A DNA stretch of 64,000 bases, taken from NCBI GenBank assembly GCA_045586185.1, contig JAZMZV010000274.1, forward strand, positions 1 to 64,000, read 5' to 3'. A program made the position numbers and the translations under genes. This DNA comes from RUG11551 sp045586185 (GTDB lineage: Bacteria; Planctomycetota; Planctomycetia; Pirellulales; Thermoguttaceae). Shown here piece after piece: positions 43,593 through 51,089 of the stretch. The first letter of the stretch is position 1. Each line of letters starts with the position of its first letter. The notes under the pieces are model-generated. The model did no database searches. It saw nothing but the letters and a program-made list of their open reading frames with translations, and was not told the DNA's origin.

Positions 43593-44423
43593 ATGACCAA
43601 ACGTAAACTCGACAACGCGAGAGTCATTATTACCGGAACGTCAAGCGGTATTGGCCGCGCATTGGCGTTAGAGCTGGCAAAGTACAATTGCCGGCTCGTC
43701 CTCACCGCCCGCCGGGCGGAACGGCTTGAAGAACTCAAAGCGGATATCCTCAAGTCAAACAGCGCTCTGAACGACCAAGACATTCAGATTGTCGTCGGCG
43801 ACATTGCCAACGACGACGTCCGCATGGAGGTTCTGCAAACGGCGATTAACGCCTTCGGAGGTTTGGACGTTCTGGTCAACAACGCTGGCGTTGGCGCGTT
43901 TGGTCTGTTTGAAGACGCCGACCCGGACCGACTGCTTCAAATTCTGGACGTCAATCTGATTTCTTCTATTGAAATGACCCGCATCGCGCTGCCGGAACTG
44001 TTCAAGTCCGCAGACGCCTACAAGCAAACCAAAACCGGCTGCGCCCCAATTATTTCCTTTACCAGCTCCATCATGGGCAAAGTCGGCGCGCCGTACAGTT
44101 CAGAATACTCTGCGGCAAAATGCGGTCTGCACGGGTTCACGCAAGCCCTGCGGGCGGAAATCAAGTCAAAGGGCGTTGACGTCTTAACCGTCAGCCCCGG
44201 CACAACCAAGACCGAGTTCTTCGATTCCGTCATCGACAAAACCGGCATGGCGAACTGGCCCTCTCACAAACCCGTAACGCCGGAATACGTTGCAAAGAGA
44301 ATCGTTAAATCGCTCAAACGCGGCGACCACGAACTCGTCCCCTACTTCTGGGGAGAAGTCCTCTGCGTTCTCAACCGCATTTCCCCCGGCTTTGTCGACA
44401 GAGTTATGTCGTGGTACGCATAA
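43593..44423 (+). CDS. Short-chain dehydrogenase/reductase
   Basis: A 276-residue NAD(P)-dependent SDR from the ATG at 43593 (MTKRKLDNARVIITGTSSGI); the 32 extra codons from 43497 are a translated repeat. Motifs: TGTSSGIGRAL cofactor loop, NNAGVGAFG, catalytic Ser in ISFTSSIMGKVG, Tyr/Lys in YSSEYSAAKCGLHGF, and SPGTTKTEF. The last third carries WPSHKPVTPEYVAKRIVKSL and a helical tail (FWGEVLCVLNRISPGF). It probably reduces a ketone made by the upstream ketosynthase system, by position. Followed by a repeat element and a bidirectional terminator. Confidence 0.92.
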   Translation: MTKRKLDNARVIITGTSSGIGRALALELAKYNCRLVLTARRAERLEELKADILKSNSALNDQDIQIVVGDIANDDVRMEVLQTAINAFGGLDVLVNNAGVGAFGLFEDADPDRLLQILDVNLISSIEMTRIALPELFKSADAYKQTKTGCAPIISFTSSIMGKVGAPYSSEYSAAKCGLHGFTQALRAEIKSKGVDVLTVSPGTTKTEFFDSVIDKTGMANWPSHKPVTPEYVAKRIVKSLKRGDHELVPYFWGEVLCVLNRISPGFVDRVMSWYA

Positions 44424-44439
44424 GATATGTCGTGGTACG

Positions 44440-44620
44440 CATAAGAGAAGAGTTGTAAGTTGTTAGTTGTTAGTGGTTAGTGGTTAGGGCGCAAGCGTCT
44501 CATATAATTTTCTCGCAACTCGCAAGTTCGCCTTCGGCGAAAGCGTAATTTCGCTCACGTTGTTCGCTCCATTACCGCCTTTCAAACCTCTCGCAACTCG
44601 CAACTCGCAACTCGCAACTC
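44440..44620. repeat. Complex heptamer element 25 (core B, two words)
   Basis: Left arm TAGTTGT/TAGTGGT units, core GGGCGCAAGCGTCTC, then a stretch with TTCGCC-TTC-GGCGAA, inverted core B (44543-44583) and a right arm of four CTCGCAA units. The right arm matches the word of element 24 rather than its own left arm, so this looks like a composite of two elements. Confidence 0.8.
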
Positions 44621-44628
44621 AAAAAAAC

Positions 44629-44664
44629 AATCCCCTTGAACGTCTGTTACATTCAAGGGGATTT
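44629..44664. terminator. Bidirectional rho-independent terminator
   Basis: A 12-bp perfect stem AATCCCCTTGAA / TTCAAGGGGATT with an 11-base loop; T-rich on the right side and an A-run (44621-44627) on the left, so it can end both the SDR transcript and the anti-sigma transcript coming from the other direction. Confidence 0.88.
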
Positions 44665-44689
44665 TATTTGAATCGGTAAACGGTTTGTC

Positions 44690-45142
44690 TTATCGGACTT
44701 TTTCCATAAAGACGGCGTTGCCTTTGGGGTTATACTCTACTTTAGTCATGAAATTCCGCATGAGCATAACGCCTCGCCCGTTGGGTTTGTCTAAATAATC
44801 AGGATCCGTCGGGTCGGGAAGTTTGTCGGGGTCGAACCCGTCGCCTTCGTCTGCAATTTCCGCTCTGAACAAATTGGAAGAGATGCCGACGCGAACGTGA
44901 ACCTTTTTGGCGGGATCGTATTTATTGCCGTGTTTCACCGCATTGACGAGGGCTTCTTCCATCGACAGATGAACGCCGAAAACCAGTTTGTTTTCCCAAC
45001 CGTTATTCATGAGCGTATTGAGAATTTCGTCCAGCAAAGGGCGGACGGCGTCTGTTGTATCGCTGTAAATTTCAACGTCGCGATACCACGCCCATTGTTC
45101 GGCAGAAAATAAATCGGCTCCTTCTGACATAGCTTGCCCCAC
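44690..45142 (-). CDS. Anti-sigma factor kinase (RsbW/SpoIIAB-like)
   Basis: A 150-residue GHKL-type serine kinase that phosphorylates a STAS antagonist and holds a sigma factor. GTG start at 45142 overlaps the last base of the STAS gene stop (TAGTG); an ATG at 45130 is an alternative. Motifs: N-box LSMEEALVNAVKHGNKYDPA (Glu/Asn for ATP/Mg), G1 ADEGDGFDPDKLPD, then GRGVMLMRNFMTKVEYNPKG (ATP lid and G2). No sigma factor gene is adjacent. With the STAS gene it forms a partner-switching pair, a stress or motility control device in many bacteria. Confidence 0.9.
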   Translation of the reverse strand: MGQAMSEGADLFSAEQWAWYRDVEIYSDTTDAVRPLLDEILNTLMNNGWENKLVFGVHLSMEEALVNAVKHGNKYDPAKKVHVRVGISSNLFRAEIADEGDGFDPDKLPDPTDPDYLDKPNGRGVMLMRNFMTKVEYNPKGNAVFMEKVR

Positions 45143-45495
45143 TAGAAAGCGGCGATGGCGTCCGCTTCTTCTTTGCGAATGTCAAACAAACGATTCAAAT
45201 TGGTAATTGTAAATATCTCACGAATATCCGGCGAAATACAGCACAATTTCATGGATCCGCCCGCCGCGACAACCTTTTTATGAAGGTTGATCAGCTTACT
45301 CAAAGCGGAGGACGACATGAAGTTCACAGTCGAGAAATTCAATACGAGCTTTTTGCGGCCCTCGACTTCAACCAGCGAGAACAGTTCCGCTCCCAGCTGC
45401 TGAATGGCGAGGTCTTCGATAATTCGGGAATCCAAAAAATGAACGACAGTTATATCTGCCACTTCATTCAAAACGATATGTTGATAGTCTGCCAT
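45142..45495 (-). CDS. STAS anti-sigma factor antagonist
   Basis: A 117-residue SpoIIAA/RsbV-like protein: VLNEVADITVVHFLDSRIIE (strand 1-2), ALDIQ-like IEDLAIQQLGAELFSLVEVE, VLNFSTVNFMSSSALSKLIN with the phosphorylatable Ser (SSSALSKL), and a late CISPDIREIFTITNLNRLFD. The kinase that should act on it is encoded immediately downstream with overlapping stop/start. The switch probably frees a sigma factor when dephosphorylated; phosphatase genes are not in the window. A promoter for this pair should lie in 45500-45750. Confidence 0.93.
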   Translation of the reverse strand: MADYQHIVLNEVADITVVHFLDSRIIEDLAIQQLGAELFSLVEVEGRKKLVLNFSTVNFMSSSALSKLINLHKKVVAAGGSMKLCCISPDIREIFTITNLNRLFDIRKEEADAIAAF

Positions 45496-45749
45496 GTATA
45501 AACCTTAAAATGGTCAAAAACAAAAACACAAAGGACGTCGGCAAACGCCCTTCCTATTACACTCATCTATTTTGACATCAAAACGCGCTTTTGTCAAGAC
45601 GTATAAGCGGGAAAAAGCGATTTTTTTAGCGAAAAAATGGCAGAAGACAACATCAAAGGCGAGCTGGGAACGTTAGTTCCCGGGTAAAGAATCGCATTTG
45701 ACGCAAGAGCAATTGCGTGGTGAAAACGCTCGAAATATTCCCGCGGCGA

Positions 45750-46004
45750 CTACCCGCTGACCAGAATTCCCTTGGAAAAGCTCAGCAGGGAGTTGACAAT
45801 CCAAGGGGTTAAAACAATCAGAGCAATGAGCATCGTTAACAGCCGGACAATTAACGGAACCGTCGCTTCCTGCATTTGGAACAACGTCTGAATAAACGCC
45901 GTAATTATCGCCGCCGTCAAGCCGATTAGTAAAATCGGCGACGCCAGAAGAAGCGTTGTCGTCAGCGCCTGCTGTCCGAGACTGATGATTTGTTCTGTGT
46001 CCAT
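45750..46004 (-). CDS. fliQ: Flagellar export protein FliQ
   Basis: An 84-residue membrane protein of the flagellar type III export gate. Two helices: LLLASPILLIGLTAAIITAF and LLTMLIALIVLTPWIVNSLL, joined by QTLFQMQEATVPLIVRL, the family loop. ATG at 46004. It is the last gene of the fliN-O-P-Q run; fliR and flhB, which usually follow, are not here, and the next gene 250 bases on is the STAS protein. An overlapping longer frame (45673-46083) is a repeat-derived artefact. Confidence 0.94.
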   Translation of the reverse strand: MDTEQIISLGQQALTTTLLLASPILLIGLTAAIITAFIQTLFQMQEATVPLIVRLLTMLIALIVLTPWIVNSLLSFSKGILVSG

Positions 46005-46009
46005 GATTA

Positions 46010-46099
46010 AATAATGCGGAATTCGGAATTAGGAATTCGGAATTACGCAAAGCGCTGCTCGAAGATAATTCCGCATTCAGCATTCCGCATTCCGAATTT
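46010..46099. repeat. Heptamer-arm palindromic element 26
   Basis: Left arm AATTCGG/AATTAGG/AATTCGG/AATTACG units, core CGCAAAGCGCTGC, right arm ATTCCGC/ATTCAGC/ATTCCGC/ATTCCGA units. It splits fliP from fliQ within the operon. Confidence 0.88.
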
Positions 46100-46112
46100 T
46101 TTCGCCTCGCCG

Positions 46113-47033
46113 CTAACCAAAACTCGTAAGCAGCATTTCAACCGTCAGGCGCCAGCCGTCGAGCATGACAAAAAGCAGCAATTTCATCGGGAGGGAAATC
46201 ATTACCGGCGGAAGGGTCATGATTCCCATGGAAACGGTTATGGAGGAAACGAGGAAATCGATAATCAAAAACGGAATAAACAGTTTCACTCCCAGTAAAA
46301 AGGCGATTTTCAGTTCGCTTGTCATAAACGCCGGAATGAGAACGTGCAGCGGAACGTCGTCGTATGTCAAGTTTTCAGCGTCTGTTCCTGTTGGCGCGTC
46401 GGGATCTGCCCGCCAAAACAGCCAGACGTCGGCGTCGTTGCCTGCTTTTTGAATCTGACGGCTCATGAACTGCCGCAGCGGCGCGATGCCTGTATCCCAC
46501 GCCTGCATGGCGGTGATTTGTCCATCTTCGTACGGTTTGAGCGCGTCGTTATAGATGGCGTTTCCAACCGGATACATCACAAAAAACGTAATAAACAGCG
46601 CAAGCCCCGTTATTACCTGCTGCGGCGGCAGATTTTGAACTCCCAACGCCTGACGCAGCAGCCCCAGCACGACAACGATGCGAACAAAGCTGGTTGTCAT
46701 TACAATTAACGCCGGAGCGAGCGTTAAAACGCCGAGCGTCAACAGCGTTCCCGTTGACCCCATGACGCCGTCGGGTGAAAGCAGGGAAGAGAGTGAAAAT
46801 GCGTTTTGCGAGTTAGGAGTGAGGAGTGAGGAGTGAGAAGCTTCTTCCGAGTTGCGAGAGTTGAAAGGCGGTAACGGAGCGACCGTCGGGAGCGCAGATA
46901 CGCTTTCGCTCTCAGGCGAATTATTTAATTCCGCATTCCGAATTCCGAATTCCGCATTATTTTCGCCGTCTTGCGCCAGAGCGCCGTTGAACGAAAAAAC
47001 AATCGTCAGCAGGAAGATCGCAGCTGTTCTCAT
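46113..47033 (-). CDS. fliP: Flagellar export protein FliP with in-frame repeat insertion
   Basis: A 306-residue core component of the flagellar type III export channel. Signal peptide MRTAAIFLLTIVFSFNGALA. The conserved body begins near residue 85: GTLLTLGVLTLAPALIVMTT, SFVRIVVVLGLLRQALGVQN, then QVITGLALFITFFVMYPVGN, and late LLGVKLFIPFLIIDFLVSSI with VSMGIMTLPPVMISLPMKLL. Residues about 26-78 (EFGIRNAELN, then SRNSEEASHSSLLTPNSQ) are the translation of repeat sequence with heptamers and core B (46800-46958), lengthening the region between the signal peptide and first helix. It overlaps fliO by four bases (ATGA). The channel domain looks intact, so the insertion is probably tolerated. Confidence 0.93.
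   Translation of the reverse strand: MRTAAIFLLTIVFSFNGALAQDGENNAEFGIRNAELNNSPESESVSALPTVAPLPPFNSRNSEEASHSSLLTPNSQNAFSLSSLLSPDGVMGSTGTLLTLGVLTLAPALIVMTTSFVRIVVVLGLLRQALGVQNLPPQQVITGLALFITFFVMYPVGNAIYNDALKPYEDGQITAMQAWDTGIAPLRQFMSRQIQKAGNDADVWLFWRADPDAPTGTDAENLTYDDVPLHVLIPAFMTSELKIAFLLGVKLFIPFLIIDFLVSSITVSMGIMTLPPVMISLPMKLLLFVMLDGWRLTVEMLLTSFG
46800..46958. repeat. Heptamer element 27 with core B, translated inside fliP
   Basis: AGTTAGGAGTGAGGAGTGAG units, GAGTTGCGAGAG, core B (46863-46903), then TTCGCTCTCAGGCGAA, then ATTCCGC/ATTCCGA units. The two arms use different words, as in a composite. Reading frame of fliP is preserved through about 53 codons. Confidence 0.83.
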
Positions 47034-47458
47034 TTCTCGCCTCCGTTTTCTCCGACGAGGGCTTTGCGAATGGCGTCCGCTTCTGCCGGGTTGTCAATTT
47101 CCGTCAACGGGGTCAGACCGTTAGAGGAAGAGGAAACAAGCACGAGTTTATTCCCAACGGCGACAAGAAAAACCGGGGTTGTTCCGATCCGGGAGCTTCC
47201 AAGCGTTTTGATAACGGAAGATGGAATTGGCCGCACGGAACCGCCTTGCGATTTCTTTAAGAACCATAAAATCAGAACTAACGCTCCTGTTACAATAACG
47301 AACGCTCCAATTGTCGGCATAATTGACCCGGAGCCAGAGGTTTTCTCTGAAGGCGATTCGTTCTGCTGAACAGCCGCGTCAGGAGAAAGAGGAATTGCCG
47401 ATTGAGCCAGCGCTGGCGTACAGGATAACGTCAGGAGTAAGAACAGGATAACAGACAC
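47030..47458 (-). CDS. fliO: Flagellar biosynthesis protein FliO
   Basis: A 142-residue protein with GTG start at 47458, three bases after the fliN stop. Signal sequence LFLLLTLSCTPALAQ, short periplasmic stretch, one membrane helix (TIGAFVIVTGALVLILWFLK, about 51-70), and a cytoplasmic FliO/MopB domain: VIKTLGSSRIGTTPVFLVAV, then NKLVLVSSSSNGLTPLTEID. FliO helps assemble FliP. Its end overlaps the FliP start (ATGA), so translation is coupled. Confidence 0.88.
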   Translation of the reverse strand: MSVILFLLLTLSCTPALAQSAIPLSPDAAVQQNESPSEKTSGSGSIMPTIGAFVIVTGALVLILWFLKKSQGGSVRPIPSSVIKTLGSSRIGTTPVFLVAVGNKLVLVSSSSNGLTPLTEIDNPAEADAIRKALVGENGGEK

Positions 47459-47461
47459 CGG

Positions 47462-47881
47462 TTATTTAATTAATATTTCCGTCAAACGAACGCAGAATTT
47501 TCCGTTTCGATTCAACGCTTCGCCGCGGGCGACAAGCTGTCCGTTGACGAGGATGCTTACAGGATCGGCGCATTTCGCGTTAAGCTGGACGACAGAACCT
47601 TTTCGCAATCGCATAACGTCTTCGAGCGTCATTTCCGCTTCTCCAAGTATAACTCGAACGTCGAGCTGAAGATCCCTTATCGCATTGAGATTGATAGCGG
47701 AATCAGGAGAAGAAAAAGCTCCAATTATTTTTGACAAAGAAACGCTCTGCGGCTGAGTTGAATTCTCAGTCGATGGCAGCGTTCCAAGCGCAGTTTCATC
47801 TTGCAGCGCGTTGATAGCGTTTTGCGCTTGATCCAAGAGTCTTTCGATGTCGTCAGGCGTAGGTTGTCCAGTATCGTTCAT
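47462..47881 (-). CDS. fliN: Flagellar motor switch protein FliN
   Basis: A 139-residue C-ring protein. The N-terminal 65 residues are a planctomycete-type acidic extension with a helix (DIERLLDQAQNAINALQDET); the C-terminal SpoA domain is conserved: AIRDLQLDVRVILGEAEMTL, EDVMRLRKGSVVQLNAKCAD, VSILVNGQLVARGEALNRNG, and FCVRLTEIL. It forms the base of the switch complex and docks the export ATPase cargo. First gene of the run; the divergent DUF1559 gene starts about 260 bases away. Confidence 0.94.
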   Translation of the reverse strand: MNDTGQPTPDDIERLLDQAQNAINALQDETALGTLPSTENSTQPQSVSLSKIIGAFSSPDSAINLNAIRDLQLDVRVILGEAEMTLEDVMRLRKGSVVQLNAKCADPVSILVNGQLVARGEALNRNGKFCVRLTEILIK

Positions 47882-48139
47882 GGAGGGTATTGTTTCATTT
47901 TTTTATATTTTAAGCAAGACCAATTTTTCGAAAAATCCCTCCTTTTCAAATAAATATTATAAATCAAAGAAGAACGACGAGGGTTAAAATGAGCAAAATT
48001 CCTGTTTCCTCCCCGGGTTTGAACAAAAAATAATCGAATAATCAAAAGACGCCTCTTGTAAAAGCGTTTTAAATCGATTATACTATAAATGAATAATTCA
48101 TAATTCTATTACAACCTTTTACTGAAAACGAGGAACTTT

Positions 48140-51001
48140 ATGAAACGCGTTCACGGTCTTGTCGTCTCTTTGGCGTTTTTGTGCGTCATGTTGTTTTCCC
48201 TTGTTGGGCGGGCAGAGGAAAAAACTGCTTTAGACTTTGCCAAATGGGCGCCTGAGCGTCCTGCCGGCGTTGTCGTTGTCGACCTTCAAGCTCTTAAAAT
48301 CAAGGCAGAGTACGCGAAAATCAAGGCGTATGTTAAAGAATTCCTGCCTCGAACCTTAACCGGTCCCAACGAATTGACTGCCGCTCTGGCTCAGTTTGAA
48401 AGCGGCTTGGACGTCTTTGAGTCGCAAATTGACAAATTCAGATCTGTTGGCGCAGCAAAAGCGTATCTTTTTATTGACAGCCGCGATTATGACAATCCAT
48501 CGTCAATTATTCTCGTCATTCCAACGGACGCCGCCAAATCCAATCAAGCCCAAAAGCTTGCCGTCGAGTTCGTTAAAGGGGATTTTATTCCTGAATCAGG
48601 TCGCGCAGAATGGCAAAAAGCGTTTTTTGTAAAGGCGTACGAGGATTGCATTGTTCTGGCTCCCAACATTAAAAACGACGACCTTGACGAAGAAAAACAA
48701 AAACAGTTCTTCGAGGAGTTGGAACACAGGAATTCCGCACTCTCGAATAAGCCGTTCCAAATATGGTTCAGTAAAGCTTCATCATGGAAAACCGGTGAAA
48801 TTCAGATTTATCTTTTTCCTGAAGGAGAGTTGGCAAAAGTTTTGGAAAAAGCGGATCAGGCGATTGCCGCTGAAGGCGTGGCTCCCAATACGATAATTAA
48901 AGGAATTCGAGCTGCTGCGATTGAACTGGACTTTGCAAAGAGCGATTTGCGCCTTCAGATTATCAGCGAAGACGATCAATCCGCAAACGAGCTTTATTCG
49001 GCAATGCCTGTTGTAAAACGGGTGGTTTTGAATCGTAAAGACGGATCGATGGATTCTCTGGAAATGCGTCTGTTGTTTTCAGACGTATTTAACCATTCGC
49101 TCCATTTGTTTAATCCTGTAGTTAAATACAATACGTTAAACTGGTCGTCAAAGACCGTCTTCAAACGGCTGGACGCTCTTTTGCCAAAGATAACTATTGA
49201 CCGCACCGCCGGTCTGTACGCCCCTGTTACGGACAGCGTCAAAGAGGAAGCGGACAGAATTTATTCTCTCGCCGCTCCGTTTATTAACAAGCGGACGTTT
49301 GCGGTTATTCATTTGGATACTGTTGAGTTGGACGGCGCTTTTGAAAAAGCGGGAGCAAAGGTTTACGACGAACTCAAACGCCTTTTACCGGGAACGTTTA
49401 ACGCGAACTTGGAAAATATTACACAGACAGTCAATTACATTGAGATGGTTCTGGAAGATATTGACAGAGTGTGCCGTCAGATTAAAGCCGTTGGCGGGCG
49501 GGATCTGTTTGTTATCGTTGACAACGATACAGCAGCCTCGGTTAAGCTGATCGTCCCGTTTGACAAAGAGAAAAAAGCGGACGCCAAAAAGCTGTTCTAC
49601 TTTTTACGTGAAATGCGCTTTTTATCTCCCAGATTTGTTGAGGAGCAGGAATCCCTCTATTTCCGGTCGATTTACAAAAATTGCCTTGTTTTCGGAATCA
49701 AAAACAGCAATCTTCCTGTTTCCAAAGACGATTTTAATAACAGTCTGAAAGGATTTGAGGCTCAAGACGTTCCGGAAATCCGCCAGGCGTTTGAACTCTC
49801 GTGGAGCTATCAGCGGTCGGATAAAAACTCAATTGCGTTGAGCCGTTTTCAGGCGATTCTGAACGTACAAGCTCTGCTCAAAGCAATAAATGCGCCTGTT
49901 TTACAATTGCTTCGCGAACGGTTGGAAGATGACGATCCTGAACTGGCGAAGCTGCTGCCTGAGTTTACGGATCGGCAGCTTGCAGACGGCGTTAAAACCG
50001 CGGTTTTGGAGATTCATCCGGAAAAGCTGTTCGTTAATCTTCACGTCATTTCCAAAGATGAACAGTCGGCACGGGATTTGGCTCAGTTCGTCAAAGCGCT
50101 CAACCCGCTGGTTGGTCAGAGTTGCTTAAACAGCGCCCCGGAAGACGCTCCTGCATTTGCGAGAGATCTCACTCTTGACTATGTAGACAGCATTTTTGAC
50201 TCTCATGTTCTGGAAGTTCGAGAAAACGTCCTGTCAATTCGATCCAATAACGTTTCCGAGAAATACAAAAAATTGAATGCATGGTGTTCTGAAAACCGTT
50301 CTATGACGGCAATTGGAGCCTCGGGCGTTGCCGTTGGATTGCTTTTGCCGGCGGTAGCGGCAGCGCGCGAATCCGCGCGAAGAATGCAGAACGTTAACAA
50401 TCTCAGAGCATTGGCGATTGCAATGCACATATATCATGTGACGAATCATCGGCTTCCTGCTGCATTTACGGAAAAAGACGGAAAACGTCTGCATAGCTGG
50501 CGAGTTGCAATATTGCCTTATTTGGAGGAACAGGAGCTTTACGATCAGATTCGTTTGGACGAACCGTGGGACAGCGATTGGAACAAACAGTTCCACGACA
50601 AATGCCCCAGAATTTTCAAAGATCCCAATGTGGATCTTGCTCCCTGTGAAACAACGTATGCCGTTGTAGTTGGGAAAAACACTGCGTTCCCAGGTTCAAA
50701 AGGAACGACTTTAGAATCTGTAAAAGATGGAACAGCTTATACGGGCATGATTGTTGAACGCTCGCCGGTTTGCTGGATGGATCCGAATTCTGGCATCCCG
50801 TTTGAAGAAGCGATTAAAGGCGTTAACGTTTCGCCCAATGGGATTCGTTCCTTTTATAATGGCATTTTTATGCTTGCCATGTGCGACGCCTCTGCAATAA
50901 CTTTGCCTGACAACTTATCCAGCGATTTCCTCCGTAAACTGTTCGATAAATTCGACAAAGAAATCGTTGACCTGGAAAATCCAGAGTTAAACGAAGAGTG
51001 A
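48140..51001 (+). CDS. Large secreted protein with C-terminal DUF1559 domain
   Basis: A 953-residue protein with signal peptide RVHGLVVSLAFLCVMLFSLV. Residues 30-725 are two similar halves, each opening like a DUF-type periplasmic domain (WAPERPAGVVVVDLQALKIK and later INKRTFAVIHLDTVELDGAF) and each with DRQLADG or GIRAAAIELDFAKSDLRLQI-like blocks; function unknown. Residues about 730-953 are DUF1559: GLLLPAVAAARESARRMQNV, then LRALAIAMHIYHVTNHRLPA, LHSWRVAILPYLEEQELYDQ and SNGIPFEEAIKGVN-like ends. DUF1559 proteins are pilin-like, highly expanded in planctomycetes; the typical N-terminal pilin helix is internal here. The C-terminal third is nearly duplicated in the next gene. Confidence 0.83.
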   Translation: MKRVHGLVVSLAFLCVMLFSLVGRAEEKTALDFAKWAPERPAGVVVVDLQALKIKAEYAKIKAYVKEFLPRTLTGPNELTAALAQFESGLDVFESQIDKFRSVGAAKAYLFIDSRDYDNPSSIILVIPTDAAKSNQAQKLAVEFVKGDFIPESGRAEWQKAFFVKAYEDCIVLAPNIKNDDLDEEKQKQFFEELEHRNSALSNKPFQIWFSKASSWKTGEIQIYLFPEGELAKVLEKADQAIAAEGVAPNTIIKGIRAAAIELDFAKSDLRLQIISEDDQSANELYSAMPVVKRVVLNRKDGSMDSLEMRLLFSDVFNHSLHLFNPVVKYNTLNWSSKTVFKRLDALLPKITIDRTAGLYAPVTDSVKEEADRIYSLAAPFINKRTFAVIHLDTVELDGAFEKAGAKVYDELKRLLPGTFNANLENITQTVNYIEMVLEDIDRVCRQIKAVGGRDLFVIVDNDTAASVKLIVPFDKEKKADAKKLFYFLREMRFLSPRFVEEQESLYFRSIYKNCLVFGIKNSNLPVSKDDFNNSLKGFEAQDVPEIRQAFELSWSYQRSDKNSIALSRFQAILNVQALLKAINAPVLQLLRERLEDDDPELAKLLPEFTDRQLADGVKTAVLEIHPEKLFVNLHVISKDEQSARDLAQFVKALNPLVGQSCLNSAPEDAPAFARDLTLDYVDSIFDSHVLEVRENVLSIRSNNVSEKYKKLNAWCSENRSMTAIGASGVAVGLLLPAVAAARESARRMQNVNNLRALAIAMHIYHVTNHRLPAAFTEKDGKRLHSWRVAILPYLEEQELYDQIRLDEPWDSDWNKQFHDKCPRIFKDPNVDLAPCETTYAVVVGKNTAFPGSKGTTLESVKDGTAYTGMIVERSPVCWMDPNSGIPFEEAIKGVNVSPNGIRSFYNGIFMLAMCDASAITLPDNLSSDFLRKLFDKFDKEIVDLENPELNEE

Positions 51002-51014
51002 TATTGTAAGTTGG

Positions 51015-51050
51015 TTCATCCGGCAAACGCTTTGAGATTTACCGGATGAA
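51015..51050 (+). terminator. Hairpin after the first DUF1559 gene
   Basis: Stem TTCATCCGG / CCGGATGAA with an 18-base interior that pairs partly (AAACGC region), followed by a T-rich stretch without a clean T-run. A diverged copy follows the next gene too. Possibly an attenuating terminator. Confidence 0.6.
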
Positions 51051-51089
51051 TCGTTATGTTTTGTTTTCATTTTCATAGGAGAGATAATT

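Noticed and set aside
45673..46083. A 136-codon frame overlapping fliQ
   Set aside because: The true fliQ frame has the conserved helices; this one starts inside element 26 and reads fliQ out of phase.
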